From Heterodera schachtii (Eukaryota; Nematoda; Chromadorea; Rhabditida; Heteroderidae), in NCBI GenBank assembly GCA_023374025.1, contig SIJG01000016.1:763844-827843 (forward strand): a stretch of DNA of 64,000 nucleotides, read 5' to 3'. Every line of letters starts with the position of its first letter. The stretch's first letter is position 1. Both the position numbers and the translations under genes were made by a program. The notes beneath the pieces were generated by a model, which worked only from the letters and a program-made list of their open reading frames with translations, did no database searches and was not told the origin of the DNA. Positions 36,620 through 51,959 of this stretch are shown here, one piece after another.

Positions 36620-36907
36620 ATGGACGAACAAAATAATTTGGGAAACGAATCGAAGAAAATGCGAAATCGAAACTTGGAAAAAGAGTTGGACGAACAAATT
36701 GTGAATGGATACAAAAAAATGTTGAAGAAAAATTCGGAGAAAGCCCAACTAAATTCAGCAGAAATAAAATTGAGAATTTTTTTCCAAAAAATTGAAAATG
36801 AAAATAAAAATTTAAAAGGAATGGACGAATTTATTTATTTGGAATCGAAATTTGTGAGCAAAGAACAGCTGAAGAAGGAAAACTGGGAAAGAGAAGAGAA
36901 TGAATAA
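36620..36907 (+). CDS. small charged helical ORF, unrecognised
   Basis: An ATG frame of 95 residues just after polymerase-like copy 2, rich in Lys, Glu and Asn, with coiled-coil-like spacing and no signal peptide or Cys. Base composition resembles the helical exons of the two polymerase-like genes. It may be a separate small gene, the start of a third relative or a relic. No further exons were identified downstream. Confidence 0.35.
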   Translation: MDEQNNLGNESKKMRNRNLEKELDEQIVNGYKKMLKKNSEKAQLNSAEIKLRIFFQKIENENKNLKGMDEFIYLESKFVSKEQLKKENWEREENE

Positions 36908-36919
36908 TTACTGCTGATC

Positions 36920-37365
36920 ATTTGAGCATATTTGCTGATGTGTTGTCATTATGATCTGTGCTTAATTAAAGGATTAATTAATTAATTTAATTGAACGGAA
37001 AAGCACCCAAATTTTGTTTTGTTTAATGGGCGAAAGATTTAAAGAGTAAAAGAGATAAATAAATGCTTTTCATTTTTATGTATTTTTTTAGCTTACAAAT
37101 TAGAGGAAACAAACACCGTTTTATTACTTAATTAAGGCTGAAAATTATATGATTATAAAAAGAAAATACGTGGAAAAATCAAAAAGTGAAATAAAATTTA
37201 AAAAATATTTGAATAAATTTCTTAATTGAGCGTGAAAAATATTAACTTTTTTATTAAAAACTCGAAAAGGCTAAATAGAACAATAAAATAATTTTGAAGC
37301 AAAATAATATTTATGGATTTTTTTTTTTATTTCCCACTTTTAAATAATCGCGAAATATAAAAAAA
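36920..37365. other. AT-rich spacer
   Basis: Nothing beyond A/T runs is visible. Confidence 0.6.
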
Positions 37366-37648
37366 GTGACGGATCAAAATTCCTTCCTTATTTCAACATC
37401 AGTCCCGTCATCTCCTAACCCTTTTGCCATCATTTGTTCTTTGTTCAACCCTCTATTGTCAGTGGGCGGTCCGTTCCCGATCACTATTTAAGCTTGTAGT
37501 GTTCCCTCATAATTGTTCATCCCCTGGTTCATTTTATTCCACCTGTCTCCAATTGTGCAGACACGAATCGGGAGGTGTTCCACACAGTCGACTGTTGTTC
37601 CCCCTTTCCCCTTCCGAATAAAGGATATTATTCGAATTACCGCTACAC
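37366..37648 (+). mobile_element. possible solo LTR
   Basis: The stretch starts TGACGG and ends CTACACA. It carries a TATA-like CTATTTAAGC near 37484, a polyadenylation-like GAATAAAGG near 37616, and a base composition unlike its AT-rich flanks. That is the layout of a U3-R-U5 unit. No second LTR, primer site or retroelement protein is visible, and target duplications are not evident. Confidence 0.25.
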
Positions 37649-37795
37649 AGTGTTTTGGGGAATGCATTAACACCAAACTATCCCAATCATATTTTTATTT
37701 AATATTCAAAAGCATCCTTATTCCCCCCCAAATTACCAATTTCGTGGGTTTTTCTATCTTTTAGTCGGATTATATAATGGAGAATAATATTTTTA

Positions 37796-37954
37796 GGTAC
37801 TTTCCCATTCTTCTGTGACCACAGAATGAGATGAAATGAAAAGTAAGCAAAAGGTTGAAGAGCATTTTACCTTTTGCAAATTGATATTTATTATGTGGCA
37901 TTTGATTTTCCATCCTTTATGGTTGATTCTGTGGTCACAGAAGGGGAAAGTACC
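37796..37954. mobile_element. MITE with ~30-bp inverted ends
   Basis: The left end GGTACTTTCCC...TTCTGTGACCACAGAAT is mirrored by ATTCTGTGGTCACAGAA...GGGAAAGTACC at the right. The two arms differ by a two-base indel. The 159-base element is non-coding and AT-rich inside. Confidence 0.85.
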
Positions 37955-38224
37955 GAATGTTTATTAGAATAGACAACCAATTATTAGTCAATTTGTTCAA
38001 CTGTGCATTAATATTTATGTTTAATTGCTCTAAATTTGCTTCATTTTTTTTTTACAATTTTCTGTAATTTGGAACGTTTGAATCTTTTTGTTCTTTGGTG
38101 TGTTTTCTCCTCTAAGAAACTCAATCCCAAAATCTGATCAGATCAGTCCGTCTTCTTCTCCTTCTCTGCCGTTGTCTTCTCTTTCTTCCCTCAAGGGCTC
38201 TTCCAACGAATTATCATTTGAATC

Positions 38225-40763
38225 TCAGCAGCCTAAAATTGTTTTGAAAATGCCAAGGTTGGGTCCAATGCCAAATTCGGCACTGACCAGCCACTTCCAG
38301 TCGTCCATGTCGATTGGTCGCTGGGATTTGAACCAGTCGTTCACATCGTCAATGTATCGGTCCACTTTGGTGATCGCTTCCTCCATGCATTGCTTCATTA
38401 GCGTGTTGCCCTGCGGGTCTTTCGGGCATCCCCCCAGGCTGTTAATTGCCTTCCGAATTTGCCAATGGGTGTCCTTTCTCATCAGATTGTCCCAATTCGA
38501 TTGAAGAGAACTGAAACAAACATCCATTTAATTACCAACTCTTTGTTTTTAATCCCTTTATCCCCGCAATTAGTCGCTTAGCCTAATTAATTAGAATTGC
38601 CCACCTCAGTGTGCTCATGTCCATTGTTCCCATTCCTCGTGACGCATTTCTCAGCTGTGCCATCACTTTGGCCATTGCCCCCGTCACCATTTCGTCGGTC
38701 GCTCGAGCTCTTTTGACCACATTGAATTGCTCTTCCACTACGTCAAGTGCCTGAATGCGTCGGTCGACTTCCGTCGATAGTTCGGCAGGCTTTGGCTTCA
38801 GTCCTTCCAAAACTTTGGGCAAAAGCTTCAGCAGTCGTCCGATCACTTCTTCTTTAACGTCCTCCAACTCCTCCGCCGCCACCATTCGCTCGGCCTTAAG
38901 CTTCAGCAGCAAATCTTTGGTGAATTGGGCCAATTCGTAAATCAACGCCAAGTCGAAGGCACAGGCGTTGCTTTTTTCAACTGAATAATTAATCATAAAA
39001 AAATGCCAATGTTTTTGTTGCTGACCAAGTCGCAGTTCGGGCTGTGAGTTCAATCCCACGTCGTTCAGTGCCTTTTTGTATTCGACGAAAGCATTGGCCA
39101 CCGACGGAGTGGCGAGCACCGAATTCAGTCTTTCGTGCCTCGGGTCAAATGCCTTCAATACGTAGCACAATCGCTGCACACTCCTTTCGTCTTTCCTGGC
39201 AGTGTTCAGACTTCCAAAGTAAGCCAACGATTTGTCCAAAAAAACGGAGGCATCGATGAAATCAATTCGCAGAATTAGGGTATCTGTGAGGGTAAATGGA
39301 TAAGCATCTCTTTGATTGGCATTTGTTGTCATTCCCTCCCCTCCCCGTGCCGTTCCTTAGCCTTTCCCTATTCCCCGCCCCCTCTTCCTCCCGTGACTTT
39401 CACACTTGTCCATGCCCCTTCCCCAGATTCTAGTCAGTCTCCCTCTTTTTTCATGTTTCACTCTCTCCCCGTTTTCCCGTGCCGTTCCATTGTCACATTT
39501 TGCCCTTTCCCCCGTGCCGTGCTCACATTCAGACGTCCTCTCCACTTCGGTCTCCCGCTGTTGTGTCCGCACTTCCGTCCGTCTGTTCACTGTTCTCTCC
39601 TCCGGCTCAACGACCACCACTTCGCCAAATCTGACAGTTCTTCGGCCCCCTTCCTCCTCCTCAGTTGTCGTCGTCGTTGTGGTCGTTGTTCGTTGTACAA
39701 CAGCACGTCCATTTGGCGACTGAAATTCCATAGGGAGTCATAATTAAGGCTCATTAAAACCCCAGATTCAATTGTTAATTTGCTCTTACCGGCGTCGGCG
39801 ACCTTCCCCAGGCCGTTCTTCTTGTCGGTTGGTCGTCGTCCAAAATGTTCACTCGACTCCTTCGCCGCGAGCGCAACACCGAAGTGGGGCTGTCCAAGTC
39901 CGAGTCGGTGTCCGACTCGAGCCAACTTCTTTCCCGCACGTCTTTTCGGGAGAAAGTCATCGGTTGGCGCCACCGGTCATCTTCTTGAATCCAAATTCTG
40001 GGCGTCGACTGAAGTCGCGTCGGACTGGGAAAAATGTACAAATTGATCAGTCAGCTCAAATTTGATTGCCTCTTTGGAATGTCCCCTAATTACCCCTTCT
40101 GATAATTAATTACCTCTGGCTGTTGCCCTGAGGCAAATGGCCCCTTTCCAATGCTAATCCGTCCTCTTTCGGCCACGTCCTGCGTTTTGCAATCGCTTGT
40201 GGGTCTTGCCTTGGTGGCATCATCGCCGCCCTTCGCGCCGCCTCATCCGCTCTTTTTTTGTCGTATTTGTCGATCTTTAGGCGCATTTTTGGGTCCGTCA
40301 CTAGCACATTGCCCAGCTTTTCCATCAGTTCCATCAGTTTACTCGGTGCCAACACTCTTTCTCTGGCTGGCATATTAACATAATTAGGTTTCCGTTTTAA
40401 TTGTTTCCAATTATAGGTTGGCATACCTTTGTTCACCCCAAGGTAATCCTCTCTGAGAGGCTCAACTCTGTACGATCTGAGCAGCTTTTCCAGCCCCTGC
40501 CCCGCCGGCAACGGCACTCTGAACCTGTTCTTCATTCTGTCCAGGCCGTCCAAGCTGATCTTGTAACGGTCCTCGCCCTGCTTAGTCCCGGCTCCGAAAA
40601 TTGACATGTCCCAAGTGTTGACGGAATTAAAAAATGCCCTGGCCACTTCATTGGCCAATTGCGAACCGGTGAACGGCAAAGTTCGGCCGGACAAAACAAA
40701 CGCAATTGGCAGAGAAAGGAAAAAGAGGGGGAGAAAAGGAGAGGAAAAGGAAGAAAAACGCAT
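38225..40763 (-). CDS. secreted orphan protein, multi-exon
   Basis: Exon 1 (from 40763 to about 40115) begins with a signal peptide whose core is FLPLFFLSLPIAFVL. Further exons read near 40020-39780, 39720-39480, 39280-39030, 38980-38610 and 38510-38225. Joins checked (40114/40020, 38610/38510) keep phase. The mature protein starts with a Lys/Arg-rich helical part. A disordered, charged part follows with nine Thr then four Glu in a row (near 39680-39650), an acidic/basic Arg-rich zone, and a long helical C-terminal part with two Cys about 12 residues apart. I recognise no domain. An extracellular or secretory-granule role is inferred from the signal peptide only. The 39480-39290 junction is unclear because several GT sites are usable. 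Confidence 0.65.
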
Positions 40764-41176
40764 GGAAAAGGAACGAACTGTGGGAAATAAAAATATTAAT
40801 TATAAATAATAAAATATAATAATAATAATTAGGAATGTTGTTATTCGAATTTGGCAAATGAATGAGTGGCAGCATTTATTTTTGCTTTCACTCATTATAT
40901 GCATCATTAAGCCAACAATTTTTTGTTGGTTGACGTGGATTTTGGCAGGAAGAGCCATGGGAGGGGAGGGGCGGGCGGAAGTAAAGCGAAAGGCACGGCA
41001 TTTCATTTGCCAACGCACAGCCAAACGAAGACGCGCCAAATGTTTAATTAAAAATTAAAACAAATTTCGCTCTTTTTTAATGATGACATCTTTTGGCAAA
41101 TTATCCTCTTCCGTCTTTATCATTAATTAACTAATAAATAATAATTAATTGCAATTCGTCCGTTCTTTTCTCAATG

Positions 41177-42714
41177 CTAATGGTGTCGCGTGCGTCGCAG
41201 TGCCGTCGCATGTGCCAATTTTCTTCTATACGCACTTTGGCCAATTGCCGTCTCTGGCGTTTCGGCCACCGGCGGTCCTTCGCCCGTCGGCAGTCCATTG
41301 AAACGTTCCGGGCACAGACAATACTCCGCGGGGGCGCCTAAAAGCGCTCAAATGCAAAAACTCCCGGTTTTTGTTTACCAGGAGGGCCTGGAGGGCCCGT
41401 GCTGCCCGGGTTTCCGATTTGGCCTTGAAGTCCGGGTGGGCCTTGCAGCCCCAGGGGGCCAGAGATTCCTGAAATTGGCCATCGTAAAAATGCCGCGATT
41501 TGCGCTTTGACCTGGTGCCGCATCCTCGCCTCTCTCCCCGAGGGGTCCCTCTTCGCCTGTTTCCCCCGCGGTGCCGCTCTCGCCCTTCGGCCCGGGCGCG
41601 CCCTTCGCGTAACCGACACCGTTCGCCCCGGGCGGTCCCTTTTCGCCCGCGTCTCCCGTCGCTCCCTTAAGTCCAATTTCTCCCTCGGGGCCCTCATCTC
41701 CTGAAAGTCAAATTCAAAATGAAATTTCTTTGAGTGTCCGCGAGCCTTGGAGTCCGTCACGGCCGGGCATTCCTTCCTCTCCTTAAATATTGCGGTTTTC
41801 ATGTTTTAAGGCGCAGTCTGACCTTTTGGTCCCTTCTCTCCGCGTGTTCCGCGCTTTCCCTTATAGCCGGGGAGTCCGGGCGGACCAGCGGGACTCAAAA
41901 AGACCAATTTATTTGTCCTTTTTTGTAAGTAAGGATATCCCTTCACCAAGTACGACACATTGCCACCACATCGGCACCACTTTCATACGAATTTGAGATG
42001 GCCGCGGCACCGGGTGTAGCGGGTTCACCATCAATGCCTAAATCACAATTTTTTTTAAAAGTTCAAATGCCCCCATTTGTGCCTGGTTCTCCTGCGATTC
42101 CCTGCGGGCCCTTTGGCCCTTGTTGGCACGTCGAAGGTGAAACGGCGAAAGTGTCAGCACCAAAAAGGCCGTCTTAATTTCATTTTTATATATATTTTTT
42201 TGTTTTTTCTAATGGTTTAACATTGCCGCCGTTTTCGATTGTTGGCTTTCTCCGTGCGGATGATTTTGTTTTGTTCCATCACAAAAGCCCACATTCTGTT
42301 GCTCTGGATAACGGATTCAAACTAATATTTATTAAATATAATTTAATTTTACAAATTTATAATGGATTCAAACAAATATTTATTAAATAATAATTTAATT
42401 TTATAAATTTATTTCTTTTGATTTTACAGAAACTAGCCTTTCCCACGGTTTATTTTTTGTTAATTGGCAATTCCATTTGTTCATTAGTTTCCTTTCCCTT
42501 GGCCATTTTTTGTTAATTGCCCCCCACCCCCCCCCCCGGCCACCCGCTCCTTTTCACTTGCCATTTGCTCAAAGTGTTCATTCTTTCGCGTCAGTTCGTG
42601 TTGCAATTTTTCCATTTCGTTGACCATCAAAAAAGTGCCGATGAGAACAGTGAAAAGCGATGCGCTGGCGAAAATTGCGGCCGTTGTCACATAATTTTTT
42701 GGGAGCTTTTCCAT
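41177..42714 (-). CDS. cuticle collagen 2
   Basis: Exon 1 (42558-42714) encodes a short basic head, a transmembrane anchor (about residues 11-31) and the charged stem of the cuticle-collagen N-domain. Downstream exons give CQQGPKGPQGIAGEPG, several Gly-X-Y blocks (GPPGLPGYKGKRGTRGEKG; GDEGPEGEIGLKG; GPLGLQGPPGLQG) and the C-terminal AEYCLCPERF block, then a basic tail to TAG at 41177. Product and role match collagen 1, but the Cys blocks differ (CQ alone, YCLC rather than YCPC), so the two are not recent duplicates. Exon boundaries between 42050 and 41880 were not fully fixed. Family certain. Confidence 0.88.
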
Positions 42715-42799
42715 CTCCGAAATCCAATTATATTTGAATCACTTAATATTATATATATTAATAAATGGTCGAATTTTTTAATTTTGTTATACATAAAAC

Positions 42800-43750
<951 letters not shown>

Positions 43751-43753
43751 CGT

Positions 43754-44419
43754 TTACGCCTTGGACAGCTTGACAACGCTGCGCTGGAGCATCGCTAATC
43801 TCTTTCGGCGACCGCAACCGCAGCCGCCACCACAACCGCCACCGCCACCTCCGCAACCTCCACCGCATCCGCCACCGCATCCTCCACCGCCACCTCCGCA
43901 TCCACCACCGCCTCCATTACTGCCACCACAACTCAGCTTGAGGGTGATCGGACCACCTCCACCTCCTCCACCGCATCCACCTCCTCCTCCTCCACAACCA
44001 CCACCGCATCCGCCACCTCCACCGCAACCTCCTCCGCCTCCGCAACCTCCCCCTCCTCCGCAACCTCCTCCGCCTCCGCAACCTCCCCCTCCTCCGCAAC
44101 CTCCGCCTCCACCGCATCCTCCTCCCTGACTTCCGCCTGAAACATTAAACATAGTTGGCCGCAAAAAATAGATTGCGTATTACTTACCTCCACAGTTTAC
44201 TATGATTGGACCTCCACCACCACCCCCGCATCCTCCCCCGCCTCCTCCACATCCGCCTCCGCCACCACCGCCACCTCCTCCGCAACAGCAGCAAGGCGGT
44301 GGACATGGGGGAGGACAGGGAGGGGGGCAGCAGCAGCTGCTGCCTCCGCCGAGCCCACCGAAGAAGAAAGCATGGGAAAGGGGGAACAAAGCAAGAGAAA
44401 TGAGAAAGATGCGCTGCAT
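43754..44419 (-). CDS. secreted Gly/Cys-rich repeat protein
   Basis: Two exons (44188-44419 and 43754-44136) join in phase to 204 residues. Residues 1-17 are a signal peptide (FLISLALFPLSHA). Then comes a short Phe/Gly segment, a Cys/Pro run (CCCPPPCPPPCPPPCCCC), and long tracts of Gly with single Cys at near-regular spacing (GGGGGC repeats). Two short breaks, PIIVNC and PITLKLSC, interrupt it. The tail is basic and non-repetitive (CGRRKRLAMLQ...). Such Gly-Cys proteins are expected to be disulphide cross-linked extracellular structural material, such as cuticle or eggshell; that role is inference from composition. A TATA box lies at 44542-44549. The antisense strand is open as Pro-rich frames, which are artefacts. 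Confidence 0.8.
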
Positions 44420-44541
44420 GTTTAATAAATGCCTAAAATGGGAATGGAAATTGTCCTAATAAAGGGGAAGCGCTGTTTTGAGTTCAGCTGAATTGGGAAC
44501 TTGGAAGGGATTGAATGATGACATTTGCCAATTGGACACCG

Positions 44542-44549
44542 CTTTTATA
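44542..44549 (-). promoter_or_regulatory. TATA box of Gly/Cys-rich gene
   Basis: TATAAAAG on the minus strand about 125 bases upstream of the ATG at 44419. It is a strong consensus and correctly oriented. Confidence 0.55.
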
Positions 44550-44559
44550 AGGCAATCGG

Positions 44560-46784
44560 TGATGGCTGGGGGCGGATAAATCAGATTAGAAGCCGCCCAT
44601 TGTTCGCTGCCGAGGAACAGGCTAATCTGGCAAACTTGTTCGACTGGCAAATATCGGCCAAATTAGGGCTTTTCCTATTGACCAAAACGACCCCGGGCCG
44701 GATATTTTGCCCTGAAGCGTTTTGCCCCCTCAGAATGAATGGTTTTTGCTTATTATCTTTCTTTTGTCGTGGAAGGCTGGCGAAGTGATTGTGTCTGCTT
44801 TTACCATTGTCAGTACAAAACATTCGCGGAGAGTCGGAAAAAGGGCGCTTCTCCCATCGATCATCGGCCGCGGATGGGTGGCCTGTTTAGGCGTCGATGA
44901 TCGCCAAGCAGTTCAGACTGATTGCCGTCATCTGCTCACTGACTGATCACTATTTGCAAATTGATGGCCTGGAGCTCACAGACCAAACAAAGCGCGGATT
45001 AGCGGGGCAGAAAAGCCATCGCACGTTGAGGGCCATTAAGCAATGGGAGGAAGCGAAGAAACCCGTTGGGAGGGGAGAGGGGGCAGACACACCGAAATGG
45101 GAGAAAAACGGTGGGGACAGACGCTGAGAGAAGCTGATCAGAGGAGGGAGGAGAGATTGCTCACCTCACAGTCAGACAACAATTTCAGTTCGAACAATCA
45201 TTTAATTTAAATATTGAATTAAATTGCAATAAACCACAAAGACATATGCATAAATAATTTTATTAAATGATTAACATTTAATTAAATTCCAATTAAAATT
45301 ATTCCTTTATTGCCTTTACCCTTAATTATGTAATTACTCTCCGCCACCCATTGTGATAGTCCATCCCTCCAACAAGTGATCTTTCTGATACCTAAACCCG
45401 TTCCCAATCACCTTTTTCCATTCCCCAGATATTTCCGTCTAATTATCTCTGCCGACCCTTCCTCGGAGAGCATTACTGCTGTTAATGGGAAAAGTCAAAA
45501 AAAAACTATTATTAATCAGAAATGCCATAAATGTGCGAAAGGGGCAGCAGAGAACCATGCCAATGATGAAAAATATTGGAAGAAATAATCAGTGAATCGG
45601 ATTCGACCAATGACCGGACAGCGGATATAATTGTTTATTCAACTAACGTAGGATAAAATCGAATTAATCAAAAAAAATTATTTATAATTTGGTAATTCTT
45701 TTTTTGTTGATTTTTATTTTGTTCATTTTGTTTTCTTTTTTCTTCATTTCTTATTCATTTAATTTATATAAATTAAAGAATTGTTAAATTCCTTTCTGCT
45801 GGGTTTGAGAGAGCCTATTCTCATTTTCTCATTTCGCTACTGATAAGAAAAGAATGCTCACCATATATAAACAAATGAATTTCATTAACTTTTGCTCTTT
45901 AAAATATTTTATAAAAAATAATAAATGCAAAAATAATAAATAATCACCTGAACAAAAAACAAAAAAATGAACTTTTTTATTTTAAAAAACAAAATATTTT
46001 ACTACTATTTACTAGAGATCGGACAACTGGAGTCGGAGGGATTTCGACTGAATCCCGGTCCGCGTCCAATCTTTGGGTCAAAAAGTGAAGTGACACGGAA
46101 CGGCGGTGTCGAAAGCGCCGCTTAAAGAATTTCTAAAGAAAATTAGCAAATGACAATGTTATTTTTTAAATTAATTTTTATATTTGAATGTTATCTTAAT
46201 AAGAAAAAGGAAATTATTCGAAAAAAATCTAATGATTCCAAACCCGCGGGATTGAGGAATCTTTTTGGTCTAAAAATAAGAGTTCATAAAAGCTCTTTTA
46301 TCCGTAATAAAAGCTTTTTTTGCCGGAAAATTTTAAGGATCTGTTAATTTTCTGGTTTTGACTAAATTTTGAATATTTCTAAGGATTTTGGGGACTCAAA
46401 GGAGAAAAAAAAATTTGTTTTAAAGAATTATTAATAATTTTAAAATCTGAACAAATGTAAGGAAATAAGGAAAAAATGGTCATTAGCCAAAATTTCGAAC
46501 ATTTTTTTTTAATTAAGAATTAGATGATCAGAAGATTTCATGAAAAAAAAGAAGTACGGACGGGCACCTGTGTTCAACATAATTGTTGTTGGCTGCCTTA
46601 TCAGTCGCCGGTCAATTTCCATTTTGGTCCATAATTGGGGGACATCGCCCCCCCCCCCCCCCTCCGTCCTTCTTCTACGTATTGCACTCACAAACTGCTG
46701 GTTTATTTACGCTTATATCAATTAGGTACTTTGAATTTACTCCATTATTTTTTAAGTTCAATTATTTTTTGGGTTTTTCACCGA
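44560..46784. other. intergenic, no clear gene
   Basis: A GC-richer part (44560-45130) has modest open frames with no recognisable family or supported splice pair. The rest is AT-rich. A TAGAGATCGG motif at 46013 resembles the end of the 27160 element but no second end was found. C13 run at about 46650. Confidence 0.45.
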
Positions 46785-49261
46785 ATGTCCCCCAATTTCA
46801 AATCCGTCCCCTCTCCGACAACGACCTTTTATGGGTCGTTGGATCAGCCCAACTGCCGCAGCTGCAGGTCGACATTGCCACCAGTGACTTTCGCTGGGCC
46901 AATGCCTTTTTTCGCCAATTTGCCAATCGCCCCTTTGGTCAAAGAACGGACCAAAGTTCAGTGCACAGCTTGGCCCTCCGTTTATCTCTGTGCTTTGTTC
47001 ACTTTCGTGGCATCTGTCCAATTCACTCTGTTAACAGCGTCAATGTGGCCATATTTGATGACGGTGAGGCAACAAAAAGGGCAACCGAATGCTAATGAGT
47101 TAATTAGTGAGAAAATGATTGACAGTGCACTCATCACTTGAAAGTGATTTGATACCGTTTATTTCAGCTGGACACTTCTCTCTCTGAAGGGTTTTTGGGC
47201 CTTTTGATCGCGTTGTTTTCCCTTTCGCTGATCGTCGCCTCGGCTTTGTTCGGCGTTTGGTCCAATCGCATCCGTCGCTTTAAACCGCCGCTGTAAAAAT
47301 ACTTAAATAAAATTCGTTAATTGTAAATGCTCCCCTTTTAGCATTTTTTGCAACTTTTGTTTATTCTGTGGCAATTTTCTGTATTTTTCCGTTTCGCTTT
47401 TCCCCTCCCATTGGATTCGTTTCGTTCTCATCGCTTCGCGAATTGCTGCTGGCATTGGATTGGGTTTTAAATAATCAATTAATTTATCGTAATTTATTTT
47501 ATTCTCAGCCCAAATTGGGCTTCTCAAATCCTACGGCATTTCGTTGACTGTGCCAAGCGATCGCCAAAGAGCGACCGCTTTTATCACCGGAGGGAGCGCA
47601 ATGGGCACAATTTTTGGGCCACGTAATAATTCAATAGCCATTTGTTTGTCCACTGATTGCTTTTGCCCAGTTTTGCAATTGCTGTTCACTTCCATTGAGT
47701 CCAATCGGTGGTCCGTCCGTTTTGCCATTGATAAATTCTCCGTTCGCCTTTCTTTGTTCACCGCTCCGCCGCTCTTCGCTTCATTTGTCAGTGTTCTTCT
47801 TTTGCTGATTTTGGTGCTTTTGAATTAGCAAAATAATTTTGGCTTTTCGTCCCATTTTAGCTTTTCTGCTTCTCCGATTCGTTCGTCGATGTGATGCGAG
47901 TGGCCGACTTGGACCGCGTGGTCACCGTTTACTACCAATACTCGCGCAAGCGGTTGTCCCGCGTCTCTTACGACGCTTCTCCGCTGCCCATCTGTGACCA
48001 GTGGGCGGCATCCGCTTGTTACGCAATGCGATTCACCCAATGCTTCGTTCTGACAAGCATGGAAGCGTAAAGCAATTAATCAAATAAACATTAATTAGCC
48101 AATTAATTAGTCCGTTAATTGTTGTGCTTTCATTTATCAATTTGCTACTCATTTTCAGAATCAGTGCTCCTTTCGCCATGTTGATGTTCAATTGGAGCTA
48201 TGTTGAGGTCGTATTCAACGAATCGGTCGTCAATGCCCTTTTTGGCGGAATTGCGCTGGCCACTTACGCTTCTTATTTCGTTTTTGACCTTGGCAAAAGG
48301 TGTTCGTTCTGTCGGTCACCTTTCGGCACATTTTGCCTAATTTTCTCCCATTTTTAGAATCAGTGGTCGTTTCGTCTGTTTGTGTGTTCTGTTTGCCCTT
48401 CTTTTCTTTTATTGTTTCACCTTTTCTTGGTCATTTCTTTCCACAAATGTGTCAATTGCTGATGAAAATTCGGGTTGGTTATTAGATAATGATGAGTTAA
48501 TATTTTAATAAAGCAATTAATTACCTAATTATCTGCCAATTGCTTTTCCCTCTCCCTCCCCAGGGGAAATTGCCGTCGGCTGCGACTCGACTCGGCTCGG
48601 CTGGTGCCGTGGGCTTAAGCGGATTAACATTTGGCTTTATTATGCACTTGTGGTCGGCTTGCAGGGCTTCGCTTTTCCCACACTCAATGTCAAACTGAAC
48701 ACACTCTTCTCGCAAATCGTCGGTCCTCGTCTTCAGTCTAAGCAGCAGTGTTTCATCGAAATGTTCGGCGGAATTGGCCGAATTTTGGGGCCTCTTCTCA
48801 CGGGGTCTGAGCTTTTGGACTTTTAGGGACTAATTAAGAGAGGGGGGAGGAAGGGTCGTTCTGTCAAATTCTAAGGAATTTAAAAAGACAATCGTCAGAG
48901 GCATCAGTTTTATGGTACAATTCAGGGTTGGGGTTCAGTGTCTGAGATGAGTGCCATATTCTTGATCAGCGATCCGAAAACGATAGGAAATATGTTTAGA
49001 CTACTTTTATGACTTAATAATTTTTTGCCGGAAGGGAGGGGGGGGGGGGTAACCACCGGTACTATGTGTTAATTACTCTTCCATTAATTATCTCAAAAAT
49101 TTATTTTATTTTTGTGTTTTTCAACTTTCAGTTTCATTTATCTCCGATTTGGCCCCCGTTTTGTTTGGCTGATGCTTTTTTGTGAAATATCACTGATGGG
49201 TTTTCTTTGGTTATTGAGCTTTTCCCGATTGGTGCCAATTGCTAACGAAAGTGACGAATGA
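46785..49261 (+). CDS. MFS transporter, MFSD8/CLN7-like
   Basis: Ten exons (46785-47063, 47168-47292, 47342-47463, 47509-47622, 47671-47813, 47861-48066, 48159-48299, 48358-48473, 48564-48804, 49132-49261) join with consistent phases to 538 residues, close to human MFSD8. The first helix is preceded by a Trp-Pro-Ser motif and ends ASMWPYLM. Next come FLGLLIALFSLSLIVASALFG with an MFS loop-2-like GVWSNRIRR, ASRIAAGIGLG, PSDRQRATAFITGGSAMGTI, and a late IVGPRLQSKQQ with GGIGRILGPLL. About 12 helices are predicted. MFSD8 is a lysosomal membrane protein, the CLN7 disease gene in humans, implicated in chloride or small-solute export. A C-terminal lysosomal signal is not evident. The gene is convergent with the alcohol dehydrogenase, about 500 bases between stops. 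Confidence 0.85.
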
Positions 49262-49311
49262 GAAAAAATGTTAATTGATTAGTGATAAGAATGTTATCAG
49301 CAGTTTAAATA

Positions 49312-49437
49312 GGGTTGGGACCTCCTATCAACGATTTTTTGTCGTTACATCTCCCGGTGCTAAAAATAAGTTGTTTCTTAAACACGCAATAACCCGACCC
49401 CCGACTTTTCCTAACCCCGTCGTCAGGGTCCCAACTC
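49312..49437. mobile_element. short inverted-ended element, tentative
   Basis: GGGTTGGGACC at the left and GGTCCCAACTC at the right form a short imperfect inverted pair around 100 GC-mixed bases in an AT-rich spacer. No target duplication is seen. Confidence 0.3.
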
Positions 49438-49765
49438 TAACTTAAATTACCCATCATTCCGTTGATTGTAAGTCTTTTGATCTCCAAGAATTAAAAAAAT
49501 TTGTTGGTTGTGAGGATAATGAAAATTTGTATAAACTATTGAAATTGCATAATCATAAATCAATGACATTATAGAAAAATGTATTTCATTATGTGTCAAC
49601 CGCAATTAAATTATTAATGTTGCTACAATTATATCCTCCAAATAACGACCATTCCTTCTCTTCTTTTTTATTCCTTTGACATCGCAATCATTGAGCGTAT
49701 TCTGACAATAATATTAATTAATTAATTATAATTAATTAATTGTCTCTTAATTGTTGGATTTGATT

Positions 49766-51951
<2,186 letters not shown>

Positions 51952-51959
51952 TCAAATTT

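Noticed and set aside
43761..44403. Poly-Pro frames on the plus strand
   Set aside because: Antisense of the Gly/Cys-rich gene, which has a signal peptide, intron and TATA box on the minus strand.
44525..45127. Plus-strand frames in the GC-richer stretch right of the Gly/Cys-rich gene
   Set aside because: No family resemblance, no convincing splice pair or signal peptide, and it overlaps that gene's promoter.
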